Source of the DNA: Sphingomonas yantingensis
Lineage (GTDB): Bacteria; Pseudomonadota; Alphaproteobacteria; Sphingomonadales; Sphingomonadaceae
Assembly: GCF_014199325.1 (NCBI RefSeq)
Contig: NZ_JACIJJ010000003.1
Span: 186,001-250,000, forward strand
DNA length: 64,000 nucleotides
Direction: 5' to 3'
This document shows positions 54,224 to 62,714 of the stretch, in pieces (the stretch's first letter is position 1; the number at the start of each line of letters is the position of its first letter). The translations under genes were made by a program, and so were the position numbers. Below the pieces are notes generated by a model. The model was not told the DNA's origin. It saw only the letters and a program-made list of their open reading frames with translations, and did no database searches.

Positions 54224-56509
54224 ATGAAGCAGCACGACGACAAGCCTGAGATCGAGCCGTTCGAGGGGCCTGCCGGTGGCTGGGGCTCGGTGCGCAGCCT
54301 TGCCGACATCCTGCCGCGCGAGCGGGTGAAGCCGTCCGCGCTTGCCGAGCTTGCCCGCCAGAACAAACCCGACGGCTTCCAGTGCACGAGCTGCGCCTGG
54401 GCCAAGTCGGACAAGCCGCTGACGTTCGAGTTCTGCGAGGAGGGCGGCAAGGCGACGGCGTGGGAGCTGACCAGCCATCGCACGACGCCCGACTTCTTCC
54501 GAGAGCATAGCCTGACCGACCTGCGCGGCTGGACCGACTACGAGCTGGAGCAGCATGGCCGGCTCACCCACCCGCTGCGTTACGATCCCGCCACCGACCG
54601 CTATGTCGCCTGCGATTGGAATGAGGCGTTCGACCATATCGCCGCCGAGCTGAAGGCGATCGATCCGAAGTCGGCGGTGTTCTACGCGTCCGGCCGCGCA
54701 AGCCTCGAGACTTCATACATGTGGGCGCTGATGGCGCGCATGTACGGCAATCAGAACCTGCCCGACAGCTCGAACATGTGTCACGAGTCGACGTCGGTCG
54801 GGCTGAAGGCGGCGATCGGCGAGGCGGTCGGCCCGACCCGGCTCGAGGATTTCGAGCATGCCGACGCGATCTTCTTCTTCGGCCAGAATGTCGGGTCGAA
54901 CGCGCCGCGAATGCTCCATCCGCTGCGCGATGCGCGCAAGCGCGGCTGCGAGATCGTCGTGTTCAATCCGCTGCGCGAGCGTGGGCTGGAGCGCTTCACC
55001 GATCCGCAGAACCCGCGCGAGATGCTGATGCGCGACGAAACGCGGATCGCCACGCAATATCACCAGCTTCGTGCCGGCGGCGACATTGCCGCGATGACCG
55101 GCATCGCCAAGCTGCTGGTCGAGTGGGATGATGCCGCCAAGGCGTCGGACGGCGAGCGCGTGCTCGACTGGCCGTTCCTCGACCAGCATTGCCACGATGT
55201 CGAGCCGTTCCTCGACGCGGTCCGCGCTGCCGACTGGGACGAGATCGTCCGTGAAAGCGGCCTCGACAAATGGGCGATCGAGGAAGCGGCAAAGGTCTAT
55301 GCCCGGTCGAAGGCGGTCATGGCGATCTACGGCATGGGCCTGACACAGCATGTGAAAGGGGTCGACAACGTCCGCTTGGTCGTCAACCTCCTCCTCCTGC
55401 GCGGCAATATCGGCAAGCCCGGCGCCGGCCCGACGCCGGTCCGCGGCCATTCGAACGTGCAGGGGCAGCGGACGGTCGGCATTACCGAAAAGACCGAACT
55501 CGCGCCGGTCGAGAAGCTCAAGGAACTCTACGGCTTCGACCCGCCGACCGAAAAGGGGCTGGATACGGTCGAGACGTGCCACGGGATCATGGACGGATCG
55601 GTGCGCGCATTCATCGGCCTGGGCGGCAACTTCATCCGCGCGGTTGCGGACACCGGCCCGATCGAGGCGGCGTGGCACAAGCTGCGCCTGTCGGTACAGA
55701 TCGCGACCAAGCTCAACCGCAACCATCTGTTCCCCGGCGAGGTGACGTACCTCCTGCCCTGTCTCGGCCGGATCGAGCGGGACGAACAGGCGACCGGCCC
55801 GCAGTCCGTCAGCGTCGAGGATTCGACCAGCTGCATCCACGGGTCCTACGGCCGCGTCGATCCGGCCAGCGAGCATCTGAAGTCGGAGCCTTATATCGTC
55901 GGTGCAATCGCCAAGCGGCTGCTGCCGCCCAATCCGGCGGTCGACTGGGATGCGTGGGTGGCCGACTATTCGCTCGTCCGCGACGCGATCGAGCGAACCT
56001 ATCCGGAGAAGTTCAAGGACTTCAACAAGCGCATGTGGCAACCGGGCGGCTTCTGGAAGGGCAACAAGGCGGCGGAGCGCGTCTGGCAGACGGAGAGCGG
56101 CAAGGCCGAATTCTTCGTGCCGACCACGCTCAACGCCACCGGTTTCGACGATGCCGAGGGACTGTTCCGGCTGATGACGCTCCGCTCGAACGACCAGTTC
56201 AACACCACCGTCTACGGCTATCACGACCGCTTCCGCGGGATCAAAGGCACGCGCGAGGTGCTGATGATGAACAAGGAGGACATGGCGGCACAGGGGCTGG
56301 CCGAGGGACAGCGCGTGGCGCTGGCGACCGACTATGGCGACGGGGTGGAGCGGCGGCTCGATAACCTGCTCGTCACGCCCTACGACATTCCGCGCGGATG
56401 CCTGGGCGCCTACTACCCCGAGGCGAACGTGCTGATCCCCCTCGACCACAATGCCGAGGTCAGCCACGTCCTCGCGGCCAAGTCGGTGCCGGTACGGATC
56501 GTCGCCTGA
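54224..56509 (+). CDS. FdhF/YdeP-family molybdopterin oxidoreductase
   Basis: The 761-residue protein is of the YdeP branch of the DMSO reductase superfamily, close to E. coli YdeP in length. The N-terminal cluster motif is incomplete: Cys54, Cys57 and Cys71, with no fourth cysteine. Cys186 in NMCHES is at the usual position of the Mo/W ligand. The C-terminal molydop_binding domain (about 640-761) includes NDQFNTTVYG. The substrate is unknown; YdeP in E. coli is linked to acid resistance. GAAGGAA precedes the ATG at 54224. It is convergent with the oxidase operon. Confidence 0.92.
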   Translation: MKQHDDKPEIEPFEGPAGGWGSVRSLADILPRERVKPSALAELARQNKPDGFQCTSCAWAKSDKPLTFEFCEEGGKATAWELTSHRTTPDFFREHSLTDLRGWTDYELEQHGRLTHPLRYDPATDRYVACDWNEAFDHIAAELKAIDPKSAVFYASGRASLETSYMWALMARMYGNQNLPDSSNMCHESTSVGLKAAIGEAVGPTRLEDFEHADAIFFFGQNVGSNAPRMLHPLRDARKRGCEIVVFNPLRERGLERFTDPQNPREMLMRDETRIATQYHQLRAGGDIAAMTGIAKLLVEWDDAAKASDGERVLDWPFLDQHCHDVEPFLDAVRAADWDEIVRESGLDKWAIEEAAKVYARSKAVMAIYGMGLTQHVKGVDNVRLVVNLLLLRGNIGKPGAGPTPVRGHSNVQGQRTVGITEKTELAPVEKLKELYGFDPPTEKGLDTVETCHGIMDGSVRAFIGLGGNFIRAVADTGPIEAAWHKLRLSVQIATKLNRNHLFPGEVTYLLPCLGRIERDEQATGPQSVSVEDSTSCIHGSYGRVDPASEHLKSEPYIVGAIAKRLLPPNPAVDWDAWVADYSLVRDAIERTYPEKFKDFNKRMWQPGGFWKGNKAAERVWQTESGKAEFFVPTTLNATGFDDAEGLFRLMTLRSNDQFNTTVYGYHDRFRGIKGTREVLMMNKEDMAAQGLAEGQRVALATDYGDGVERRLDNLLVTPYDIPRGCLGAYYPEANVLIPLDHNAEVSHVLAAKSVPVRIVA

Positions 56510-56528
56510 CGGATGGGCGTCGGCGCGG

Positions 56529-57566
56529 TCAGCGCGCCGACGCCAATGCCTTTGCGAGCGGGTCGATCTGTTCCTCGGGAATGCGACGTGCGATCACCGG
56601 CATTGTCGCGTGCGGCTTGCGCGCATCGACGATCTTTTCGTCCCCGCGCCAGTTCGTCAGGCGATCGGCAACATAGGTCGCCTTCTGCCCGGCGATCAGC
56701 GGATACGACTTGCCCGGCGCATGGCAGCTCGAACAGGCAGGCAACTGATCGTCACGCCGCCCGGCGATCAGCAGCGGATGCGTCGCCGGCAGCGCTACGT
56801 CGCGCAGCCCCGGCATCGCCGCGTAATGCCCAGCGAGCGCGCGCATCTCGGCGGGCGTCAGCGCGGCGGCTGCGACCTGCATTACCGCGCTCGCCCGGTG
56901 GCCGGCGGCATAGCGGCGAAGCGCCCCCTCCAGATACGCGGCCTTTTGCCCGGCAAGCACCGGCACGTCCGGCCCGCGCCCGAGGCCATTGGTGCCATGA
57001 CACCCGGCACAGCTTTCGATCAGGCCGGGCCGCAATGCCGCGACCGGCGTGACGCGCCGAACCTCGGTCAGCGCGCGGTACTGCGCCGGAGTCATCGTCG
57101 GCAGGCGGCGCACGAAAGCCACCATCCGCCGGATCTCGTCGGGCCGCCCCTCCGCGCCCCAGGCGGGCATGCCCGAATATTTGACGCCGTGTTCCAGGAT
57201 CCAGAAGATCTGGCGGTCGGTCCATTGCTTGGCATTGACCGACAGGCTGGGCGCGGGCGGCATTGCCTTTTGCATCACGGGGTTCGGTCGGACGCCAGGG
57301 GCACCGTGACAGCTCGCGCAAGCCTGTTTGAAATGGCCGGCGGCGCTGACGAGGCCGCTGTCGTCGCGGACGCGCTCCGGCGTCTGGAACGCGCTGTAGG
57401 TCTTGACCGAATTGCGCATGACCCAGTGCAGGAACCATTCGGTCACCTTCCAGTGCCCCGACGAGGCGGCGATCTGGAACAGCCCCGACCAGGCGAATGC
57501 CATGCCGGCGGCGAAGATCGCCAGCAGCGCCAGGACGACCCGCTTCCAGGTGATGCGGATCGTCAT
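56529..57566 (-). CDS. Membrane-anchored tri-haem c-type cytochrome
   Basis: The 345-residue protein has an N-terminal transmembrane anchor (about 9-29) and three CxxCH haem c motifs: CASCH (83-87), CAGCH (186-190) and CSSCH (278-282). They form consecutive mono-haem cytochrome c domains in the periplasm. It probably carries electrons to the caa3-type oxidase encoded by the same operon. Its start overlaps the CtaG stop by 4 bases. It is the last gene of the five-gene oxidase operon. Confidence 0.9.
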   Translation of the reverse strand: MTIRITWKRVVLALLAIFAAGMAFAWSGLFQIAASSGHWKVTEWFLHWVMRNSVKTYSAFQTPERVRDDSGLVSAAGHFKQACASCHGAPGVRPNPVMQKAMPPAPSLSVNAKQWTDRQIFWILEHGVKYSGMPAWGAEGRPDEIRRMVAFVRRLPTMTPAQYRALTEVRRVTPVAALRPGLIESCAGCHGTNGLGRGPDVPVLAGQKAAYLEGALRRYAAGHRASAVMQVAAAALTPAEMRALAGHYAAMPGLRDVALPATHPLLIAGRRDDQLPACSSCHAPGKSYPLIAGQKATYVADRLTNWRGDEKIVDARKPHATMPVIARRIPEEQIDPLAKALASAR

Positions 57567-58156
57567 GCTCGCGCCTCTCGGCCCATCAGCAGCCGGGCGA
57601 GCAGCGCGAGGCCGCCCGCCATATAGCTGGCCGCGCCGATCATCAGCATCACCACACCGCCCAGTTGCTGGTCGGCGAGCGGATCGAGCCCGTGGTGCAT
57701 CGTCATGTCCTGATAGAGCGGCCGCGGCGCCAGGCCGATTAGCGCGCCGAGAAGCGTCATGTGCATCGACGTCAGAAGCAACGCACCGATCCCGCTCGCA
57801 CGGTTGCCCGCGGCGAACGCGGCGCTCCAGAGCGCGAAGCCGGCGCCCAGATACATCGCCTGCTCCAGCACCATCGCGCCGCGCGACACTGCGGCCCATT
57901 CGCGTGCGGCGGGCAGATGCCAAGCCCAGACGATGACGAGCTCCGCCAGCATCGACCCCATCGGTGTGACCAGCCGCGGCCAGCGTCGCACAGGATCGGC
58001 GCGGGTGCCCGAAAGCCCCGCGGCGATCAGAGGCGCGGCGACCGCAACCGCCAGCATGTGGCCCGCCATGTGCCCCGTCATGCCGAGCCCGCTCGCGGCG
58101 AGCCACCAGCCGAACGGCAGCGTCGCCGCACCCAGGCCGAGCATCCCCCGCCTCAC
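57563..58156 (-). CDS. ctaG: Cytochrome c oxidase assembly protein, caa3-type CtaG
   Basis: The 197-residue polytopic protein has about five or six transmembrane segments and fits the Caa3_CtaG family (PF09678): GMTGHMAGHMLAVAVAAPLI, WAWHLPAA and MHMTLLGALIGLAPRPLY. It is involved in copper delivery to, or assembly of, caa3 oxidases and is unrelated to Cox11. I use a GTG start at 58156, which overlaps the preceding stop by 4 bases; a TTG at 58162 is possible. Confidence 0.86.
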   Translation of the reverse strand: MRRGMLGLGAATLPFGWWLAASGLGMTGHMAGHMLAVAVAAPLIAAGLSGTRADPVRRWPRLVTPMGSMLAELVIVWAWHLPAAREWAAVSRGAMVLEQAMYLGAGFALWSAAFAAGNRASGIGALLLTSMHMTLLGALIGLAPRPLYQDMTMHHGLDPLADQQLGGVVMLMIGAASYMAGGLALLARLLMGREARA

Positions 58157-58533
58157 CGGCAATCCCCGATGAAGACGACCGGCAACGCCGTGAAGATCAC
58201 CGCGACGAAACTGAGGCCGGACAGGAGCAGCGTCGACTTGGCGAGGAAGCGCAGCCGGTCGACATCGGTCGATTCCTCATGCGGCGGTGCATCGCCCGGC
58301 ACGCGCGACTGGTGCCACGCGATCCAGCCCGACGCGAGGATGACGAGCAGCGCCGCGACGGTACCCCCGACGAACAGCCACGGAAACGTCGCGAACTGAC
58401 CGACCTTGGCGCAATTGATCGCCGCCCAGAGGTACGCGAACAGGAAGTGCGCCGCCCAGGTCGTCGGCGGCACGATCAGCGTCCACAAGGTGACGCGCAG
58501 GCGCAAGGCCCAACCGGGCAGCCCGCGCTTCAC
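58153..58533 (-). CDS. Small membrane protein in the oxidase operon
   Basis: This 126-residue protein has three predicted transmembrane helices (about 10-40, 52-70 and 95-120). FLFAYLWAAINCAKVG in the first helix recalls conserved small proteins next to bacterial terminal oxidases, but I do not recognise a named family. Its start overlaps the CoxA-CoxC stop by 4 bases, and its stop overlaps the CtaG start. It may be an oxidase subunit IV-like or assembly protein. Confidence 0.75.
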   Translation of the reverse strand: MKRGLPGWALRLRVTLWTLIVPPTTWAAHFLFAYLWAAINCAKVGQFATFPWLFVGGTVAALLVILASGWIAWHQSRVPGDAPPHEESTDVDRLRFLAKSTLLLSGLSFVAVIFTALPVVFIGDCR

Positions 58534-61055
58534 GACACCCCCGGAAAAAGGCCGATCGTCGCGTAGGTGACGATCGCGGTCAGCGCGAAGAAGTGCATGT
58601 AGACGGTGATGTTGCGCACGTCAGCGTCGTATTTCGGCGTCATCCGCCCGGCGATACTGCGCGCCAGCGTATAGCCCTGCATGATGATCGCGACGCCCGA
58701 ATGCGCCGCGGTCCAGATCGCCAGCGTCCAGACGATCGCCGGGTAGACGTGCGCTTCCGGGTCCATGCCCGACAGCCACGGCCCGGCGAGCCCCGCATAG
58801 ACGCCGTACGCGCTGAACGCCGCGCCGGCCGCCAGCGCCATGCGGGCGGCGCCTACCGACCCCGCCGCGTTGAGCTGCCGCGCCGCTACCGTCAGTGTCC
58901 AACTGACAAGCGCCACCGCCAGCGCCACCATCGGCCAGAACGCCCCCGGTGCCGCGGCCATGTCGGCGGGGGGGAAATCGGGATGCCGCGTCCAGAAGAA
59001 GAAATAGCCGAAGACGAGGCCCGAGAACGCCGTCGCATCCGCCATCATCGTGATGAACATCGCCCACCACCCCGGCGCCTTTGCCCCCGAGACGTAGAGC
59101 GGCAGCTTGATCCCGTGGCCGATCGGCTTGCATTCCTTTTCCGGGATTTCCGCGGTGCCGGTCCACAGCCACAGCAGGACCATGAACAGCGTCGCGAAGG
59201 CACAGGCGAGCGCCGCCCAATAGAGGTGGAAAGTGGTCAGGATGAACACCCCGCCCAGCGCGATCGCGGTCAGCATCGGCTTGAAGCTGGGCGTGCCCAG
59301 CCGGATCACCGACACCGGCCGCGCATCGAGTACCGAGGTGATGATCGTCTCGCGCCGCCCCTCTTCCGCATCGGGCAGGAAGAAGCGGCCCTCATCGACC
59401 TTTTTTACGAAGTCCTTCTGGTCCCAGATTGGGTAGCGGCTTGAAATCAGCGGCACGCAGCGGACGCCCCAATGCGCGTCGTCGGCCGGATCCTCCAGCC
59501 ATTCGAGCGTCCCCGCCCCCCATGGATTGCGCGCACCCGTCTTGCGCCGCGGCGACAGCGCGAGGTCGAGGCAGACGACCGCCACGCCCGCGGCGAACAG
59601 ATAGGCACCGAGCGTCGACACGAGGTTCAGCCCGCCGATACCCAGCTCCGCCGGATAGGTGAACACGCGTCGCGGCATCCCCTCCAGCCCCGAAAAGTGC
59701 ATCGGGAAGAAGGTGATGTTGGCACCCGCGAACAGCATCCAGAACGCGATGCGGCCCAGGCGGTCGGACAGCTTCTTTCCGGTGATGAGCGGCCAGTAGT
59801 AATAGAGGCCCGCGAACAGCGGCATCAGCGTGCCGCCGATCAGCACGTAGTGCAGATGCGCGACAACGAAATAAGTATCGTGCGCCTGCCAGTCGAACGG
59901 CGCGACCGCGACCATCACGCCTGTGAGACCGCCGATGACGAAGATCGCGAGGCTTCCCGTCGCATAGAGGAGCGGCGTCGACCAGGTGACGCGGCCCGCC
60001 CACAGCGTCGCGATGAACACGAAGATCTGCACGCCGGTAGGGATCACCACCGCCTCCGATGCGGCAGAGAAGAAGGCGAGGCTGATCTTGGGCAGCCCCG
60101 TGGTGAACATGTGGTGGACCCACAGGCCGAAGCTCAAAAACGCGGTCCCCACCGCCGCCAGCACGATCCACGGATAGCCCAGCAGGTGCCGCTTGGCGAA
60201 GGTCGGCACCAGCATCGCGAACAGCGCGATCGAGGGGAGGAAGATGATGTAGACCTCCGGGTGGCCGAAGATCCAGAACAGGTGCTGCCACAGCAGCGGA
60301 TCGCCCCCGCGCGAGGCATCGAAGAACGGCCAGTTGAGCAGCCGCTCCATCTCGAACAGCAGGTCGCCCGCGATCAGCGGCGGGAAGGCGAACAGGATCA
60401 TCACCGCCACGACGAGGATGTACCACGCATAGAGCGGCATCAGGTTGAGCCGCATCCCCGGTGGCCGGCACTTCAGCACGCCGACGATCAACTCGACCGC
60501 CGCCGCGACCGACGACACCTCGATGAAGCTCAGACCCAGCATCCAGATATCGGCACCCAGCCCCGACAGGTCGGTGCGCGTGGTAAGCGGCGGATACATG
60601 AACCAGCCGCCATCGGGCGCCTCGTTGAAGAAGATCGACCCCGCGACGAACACGCCGCCCAGCAGGAACGACCAATATCCGAACGCCGACAACCGGGGGA
60701 ACGGCAGGTCGCGGGCGCCCAAAAGCTGCGGCAACAGGATGATCGACACCGCCTCGAACATCGGCACGGCGAACAGGAACATCATCATCGAGCCGTGCAG
60801 CGTGAACAGCTGATTAAACGTGTTTGCGCTGACGAGGTCGTTGTCGGGCACGGCGAGCTGCGTACGCATGATCATCGCCAGCACGCCGGCGAACAGCATG
60901 AACCCGAACGCGGTCAGCGTATACCAGACGCCCACCCGGTCATTGTTGGTGTCGGTCCAGCGAAGGAACAGACCCGATGGCGGCTTCCATACCTCGCGGA
61001 GCCTTGCTTCCTGTGCGGCGCGAAGCTCGGGATCGTCCTGCGCGTGGAGGCTCAT
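58530..61055 (-). CDS. Fused cytochrome c oxidase subunits I and III (caa3-type)
   Basis: The 841-residue protein joins a haem-copper oxidase subunit I (about 1-570) to a subunit III domain (about 640-841). Metal ligands are present: His87 and His402 (low-spin haem a), His400 (haem a3), His265 with cross-linked Tyr269 in GHPEVY, and His314/His315 (CuB). The D-channel Asp116 is retained, as is Glu267. The usual K-channel Lys of PTGxKxF is Gln343 here, and the Asn residues usual in the D-channel are missing. The start overlaps the coxB stop by 4 bases. Confidence 0.95.
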   Translation of the reverse strand: MSLHAQDDPELRAAQEARLREVWKPPSGLFLRWTDTNNDRVGVWYTLTAFGFMLFAGVLAMIMRTQLAVPDNDLVSANTFNQLFTLHGSMMMFLFAVPMFEAVSIILLPQLLGARDLPFPRLSAFGYWSFLLGGVFVAGSIFFNEAPDGGWFMYPPLTTRTDLSGLGADIWMLGLSFIEVSSVAAAVELIVGVLKCRPPGMRLNLMPLYAWYILVVAVMILFAFPPLIAGDLLFEMERLLNWPFFDASRGGDPLLWQHLFWIFGHPEVYIIFLPSIALFAMLVPTFAKRHLLGYPWIVLAAVGTAFLSFGLWVHHMFTTGLPKISLAFFSAASEAVVIPTGVQIFVFIATLWAGRVTWSTPLLYATGSLAIFVIGGLTGVMVAVAPFDWQAHDTYFVVAHLHYVLIGGTLMPLFAGLYYYWPLITGKKLSDRLGRIAFWMLFAGANITFFPMHFSGLEGMPRRVFTYPAELGIGGLNLVSTLGAYLFAAGVAVVCLDLALSPRRKTGARNPWGAGTLEWLEDPADDAHWGVRCVPLISSRYPIWDQKDFVKKVDEGRFFLPDAEEGRRETIITSVLDARPVSVIRLGTPSFKPMLTAIALGGVFILTTFHLYWAALACAFATLFMVLLWLWTGTAEIPEKECKPIGHGIKLPLYVSGAKAPGWWAMFITMMADATAFSGLVFGYFFFWTRHPDFPPADMAAAPGAFWPMVALAVALVSWTLTVAARQLNAAGSVGAARMALAAGAAFSAYGVYAGLAGPWLSGMDPEAHVYPAIVWTLAIWTAAHSGVAIIMQGYTLARSIAGRMTPKYDADVRNITVYMHFFALTAIVTYATIGLFPGVS

Positions 61056-62017
61056 TTCAGGCCCTTCAGATAGACGGCAATGGCGCGGGCCTCTTGGTTC
61101 GACAATTGCGGATAAGCGGGCATGCGGACGCCGGGCTTGGCCTCCTGCGGTGCACGAATGAATTGGGCGGTGCGCTCGACGGTGGGCGGCAGGATGCCAG
61201 CACCCAACGTCAACCGCTCGCCATAGCGGCTGAGGTCGGGGCCGATGCGCGAATTGTGCTCGGTCCCGCGGATCGCGTGGCACCCGCCGCAGCCATTGGC
61301 CGCGAACAGCCGCTCGCCCTCGCCCTGCCCCGCCCCGGCGGCGGGCCGTGCCTGACCGGCGAGCCACGCATCGAAGGCGGCCGGCTCCATCGCGACCACG
61401 TCGAACGCCATCAGCGCGTGGCTCAATCCGCAGAACTCGGTGCAGACGCCTCGATAGCGCCCCGCCTTGTCCGCGCGGACGACAAGGCTGTTGGTGCGGC
61501 CGGGGATCATGTCCATCTTGCCGGCGAGACCGGGAATCCAGAAGCTGTGGATCACGTCCCGCCCGGTCAGCTCGAACGCGACCGTGCGCCCCACCGGCAC
61601 GCGCACCTCGTTGGCGGAGACGAGTACGCCGCCGCCCGGCCGCTCGTAACCGACCCGCCACCAGAACTGCTCGCCTTCGACATGGATGGTGAGGTCGCCC
61701 GCCCCGGTCACGCGCGGGCGCATGGCGGGCAGCGCGAAGATCAGGATGACGGTGAGGACGATCGCCGGCCCGATCCCGCCGAGCCAGAGGACCAGGCGCA
61801 TCCCCTGCTTGTGCGTCAGTTGACCCTCGGGCGCGCGCACGGCCCGCCAATAGACACCGATCATGATCGCGGCGATGACCGCCGCACCGACGACGAGCGC
61901 GATCGTGATCGTACGGATGTTCGTGGCCTCTGCGCCGAACGTCGCGAGCGCGGATTGGTGGCGATTACATGCAGATAGCAGCGCTGACGCGGCCAGACTC
62001 GCCCCTATTCGCCGCAT
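61052..62017 (-). CDS. coxB: Cytochrome c oxidase subunit II with fused cytochrome c (caa3-type)
   Basis: This 321-residue lipoprotein-like subunit has a lipobox LLSAC (Cys17), two transmembrane helices (about 37-57 and 77-97), a CuA domain with His157, Cys192, Glu194, Cys196, His200 and Met203, and a C-terminal mono-haem cytochrome c (CGGCH 243-247, Met299 axial ligand in RMPAYP). It accepts electrons and passes them to subunit I. It is the first gene of the operon coxB, coxA-coxC, membrane protein, ctaG, tri-haem cytochrome c. Confidence 0.96.
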   Translation of the reverse strand: MRRIGASLAASALLSACNRHQSALATFGAEATNIRTITIALVVGAAVIAAIMIGVYWRAVRAPEGQLTHKQGMRLVLWLGGIGPAIVLTVILIFALPAMRPRVTGAGDLTIHVEGEQFWWRVGYERPGGGVLVSANEVRVPVGRTVAFELTGRDVIHSFWIPGLAGKMDMIPGRTNSLVVRADKAGRYRGVCTEFCGLSHALMAFDVVAMEPAAFDAWLAGQARPAAGAGQGEGERLFAANGCGGCHAIRGTEHNSRIGPDLSRYGERLTLGAGILPPTVERTAQFIRAPQEAKPGVRMPAYPQLSNQEARAIAVYLKGLK

Positions 62018-62108
62018 TCGCCCGTCGTCCCCCTTTATTGGCCCCGACGACGGAAACCTTCAGTCGCTGAACGGTTCCCTCGTTTCTGAGGCTCGGAACG
62101 GAGACGGC

Positions 62109-62714
62109 ATGACCGACTGGATCACCAACCTGATCGAAAGCACCGGCTATCTCGGAATCATGCTCTTGATGTTCCTCGAAAACCTGTTCCCGCCGCTGCC
62201 CTCGGAAGTCATCATGCCGATGGCGGGCTTCACCGCCAGCCGCGGCGAACTGAGCATCGTCGGCGTGGTCGTCGCGGGGACGGCGGGGACCGTATTGGGC
62301 GCGCTGTTCTGGTATTCCGTCGCCCGATGGCTGGGCGAGGAGCGGCTGAAGCATCTGGCGAACCGCTACGGCCGCTGGATCACGCTGCATCCGCGCGAGA
62401 TCGACCGCATCGACGACTGGTTCGACCGCCACAGCCGCTGGGCGGTGCCGGTCGGCCACCTCGTCCCGGGCATCCGCACGTTGATCTCGATCCCCGCGGG
62501 GCTGTTCGGCATGAAGCCCCTGCCCTTCGTGCTGCTCACCACGCTCGGTGCGGGCGCATGGACCGCAGCGCTCGGGACCGCGGGCTACGTCCTCGGCGCG
62601 AAGTTCGACAGCGTCGAGCGCTGGATGGGGCCGGTCAGCACCGCGATCATGGCCGGGATCGCACTATACTATGTATATCGCGTCGCCACGTTCAGACGCG
62701 GCGAAACAGCTTAG
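62109..62714 (+). CDS. DedA family inner-membrane protein (second copy)
   Basis: The 201-residue polytopic protein shows the DedA signature FLENLFPPLPSEVIMPMAGF (22-41), GHLVPGIRTLISIPAGLFGM with the conserved Arg, and GAGAWTAALGTAGY. It is a paralogue of the protein at 27.1 kb, about half identical by eye in the signature region. DedA proteins maintain membrane lipid asymmetry or the proton motive force. It is divergent from coxB and overlaps the convergent lysC by 4 bases. Confidence 0.92.
   Translation: MTDWITNLIESTGYLGIMLLMFLENLFPPLPSEVIMPMAGFTASRGELSIVGVVVAGTAGTVLGALFWYSVARWLGEERLKHLANRYGRWITLHPREIDRIDDWFDRHSRWAVPVGHLVPGIRTLISIPAGLFGMKPLPFVLLTTLGAGAWTAALGTAGYVLGAKFDSVERWMGPVSTAIMAGIALYYVYRVATFRRGETA

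Noticed and set aside
58530..61850. A 1106-codon version of the CoxA-CoxC gene extended into coxB
   Set aside because: The extension lies antiphase within coxB and has no oxidase sequence; the start at 61055 overlaps the coxB stop by 4 bases.
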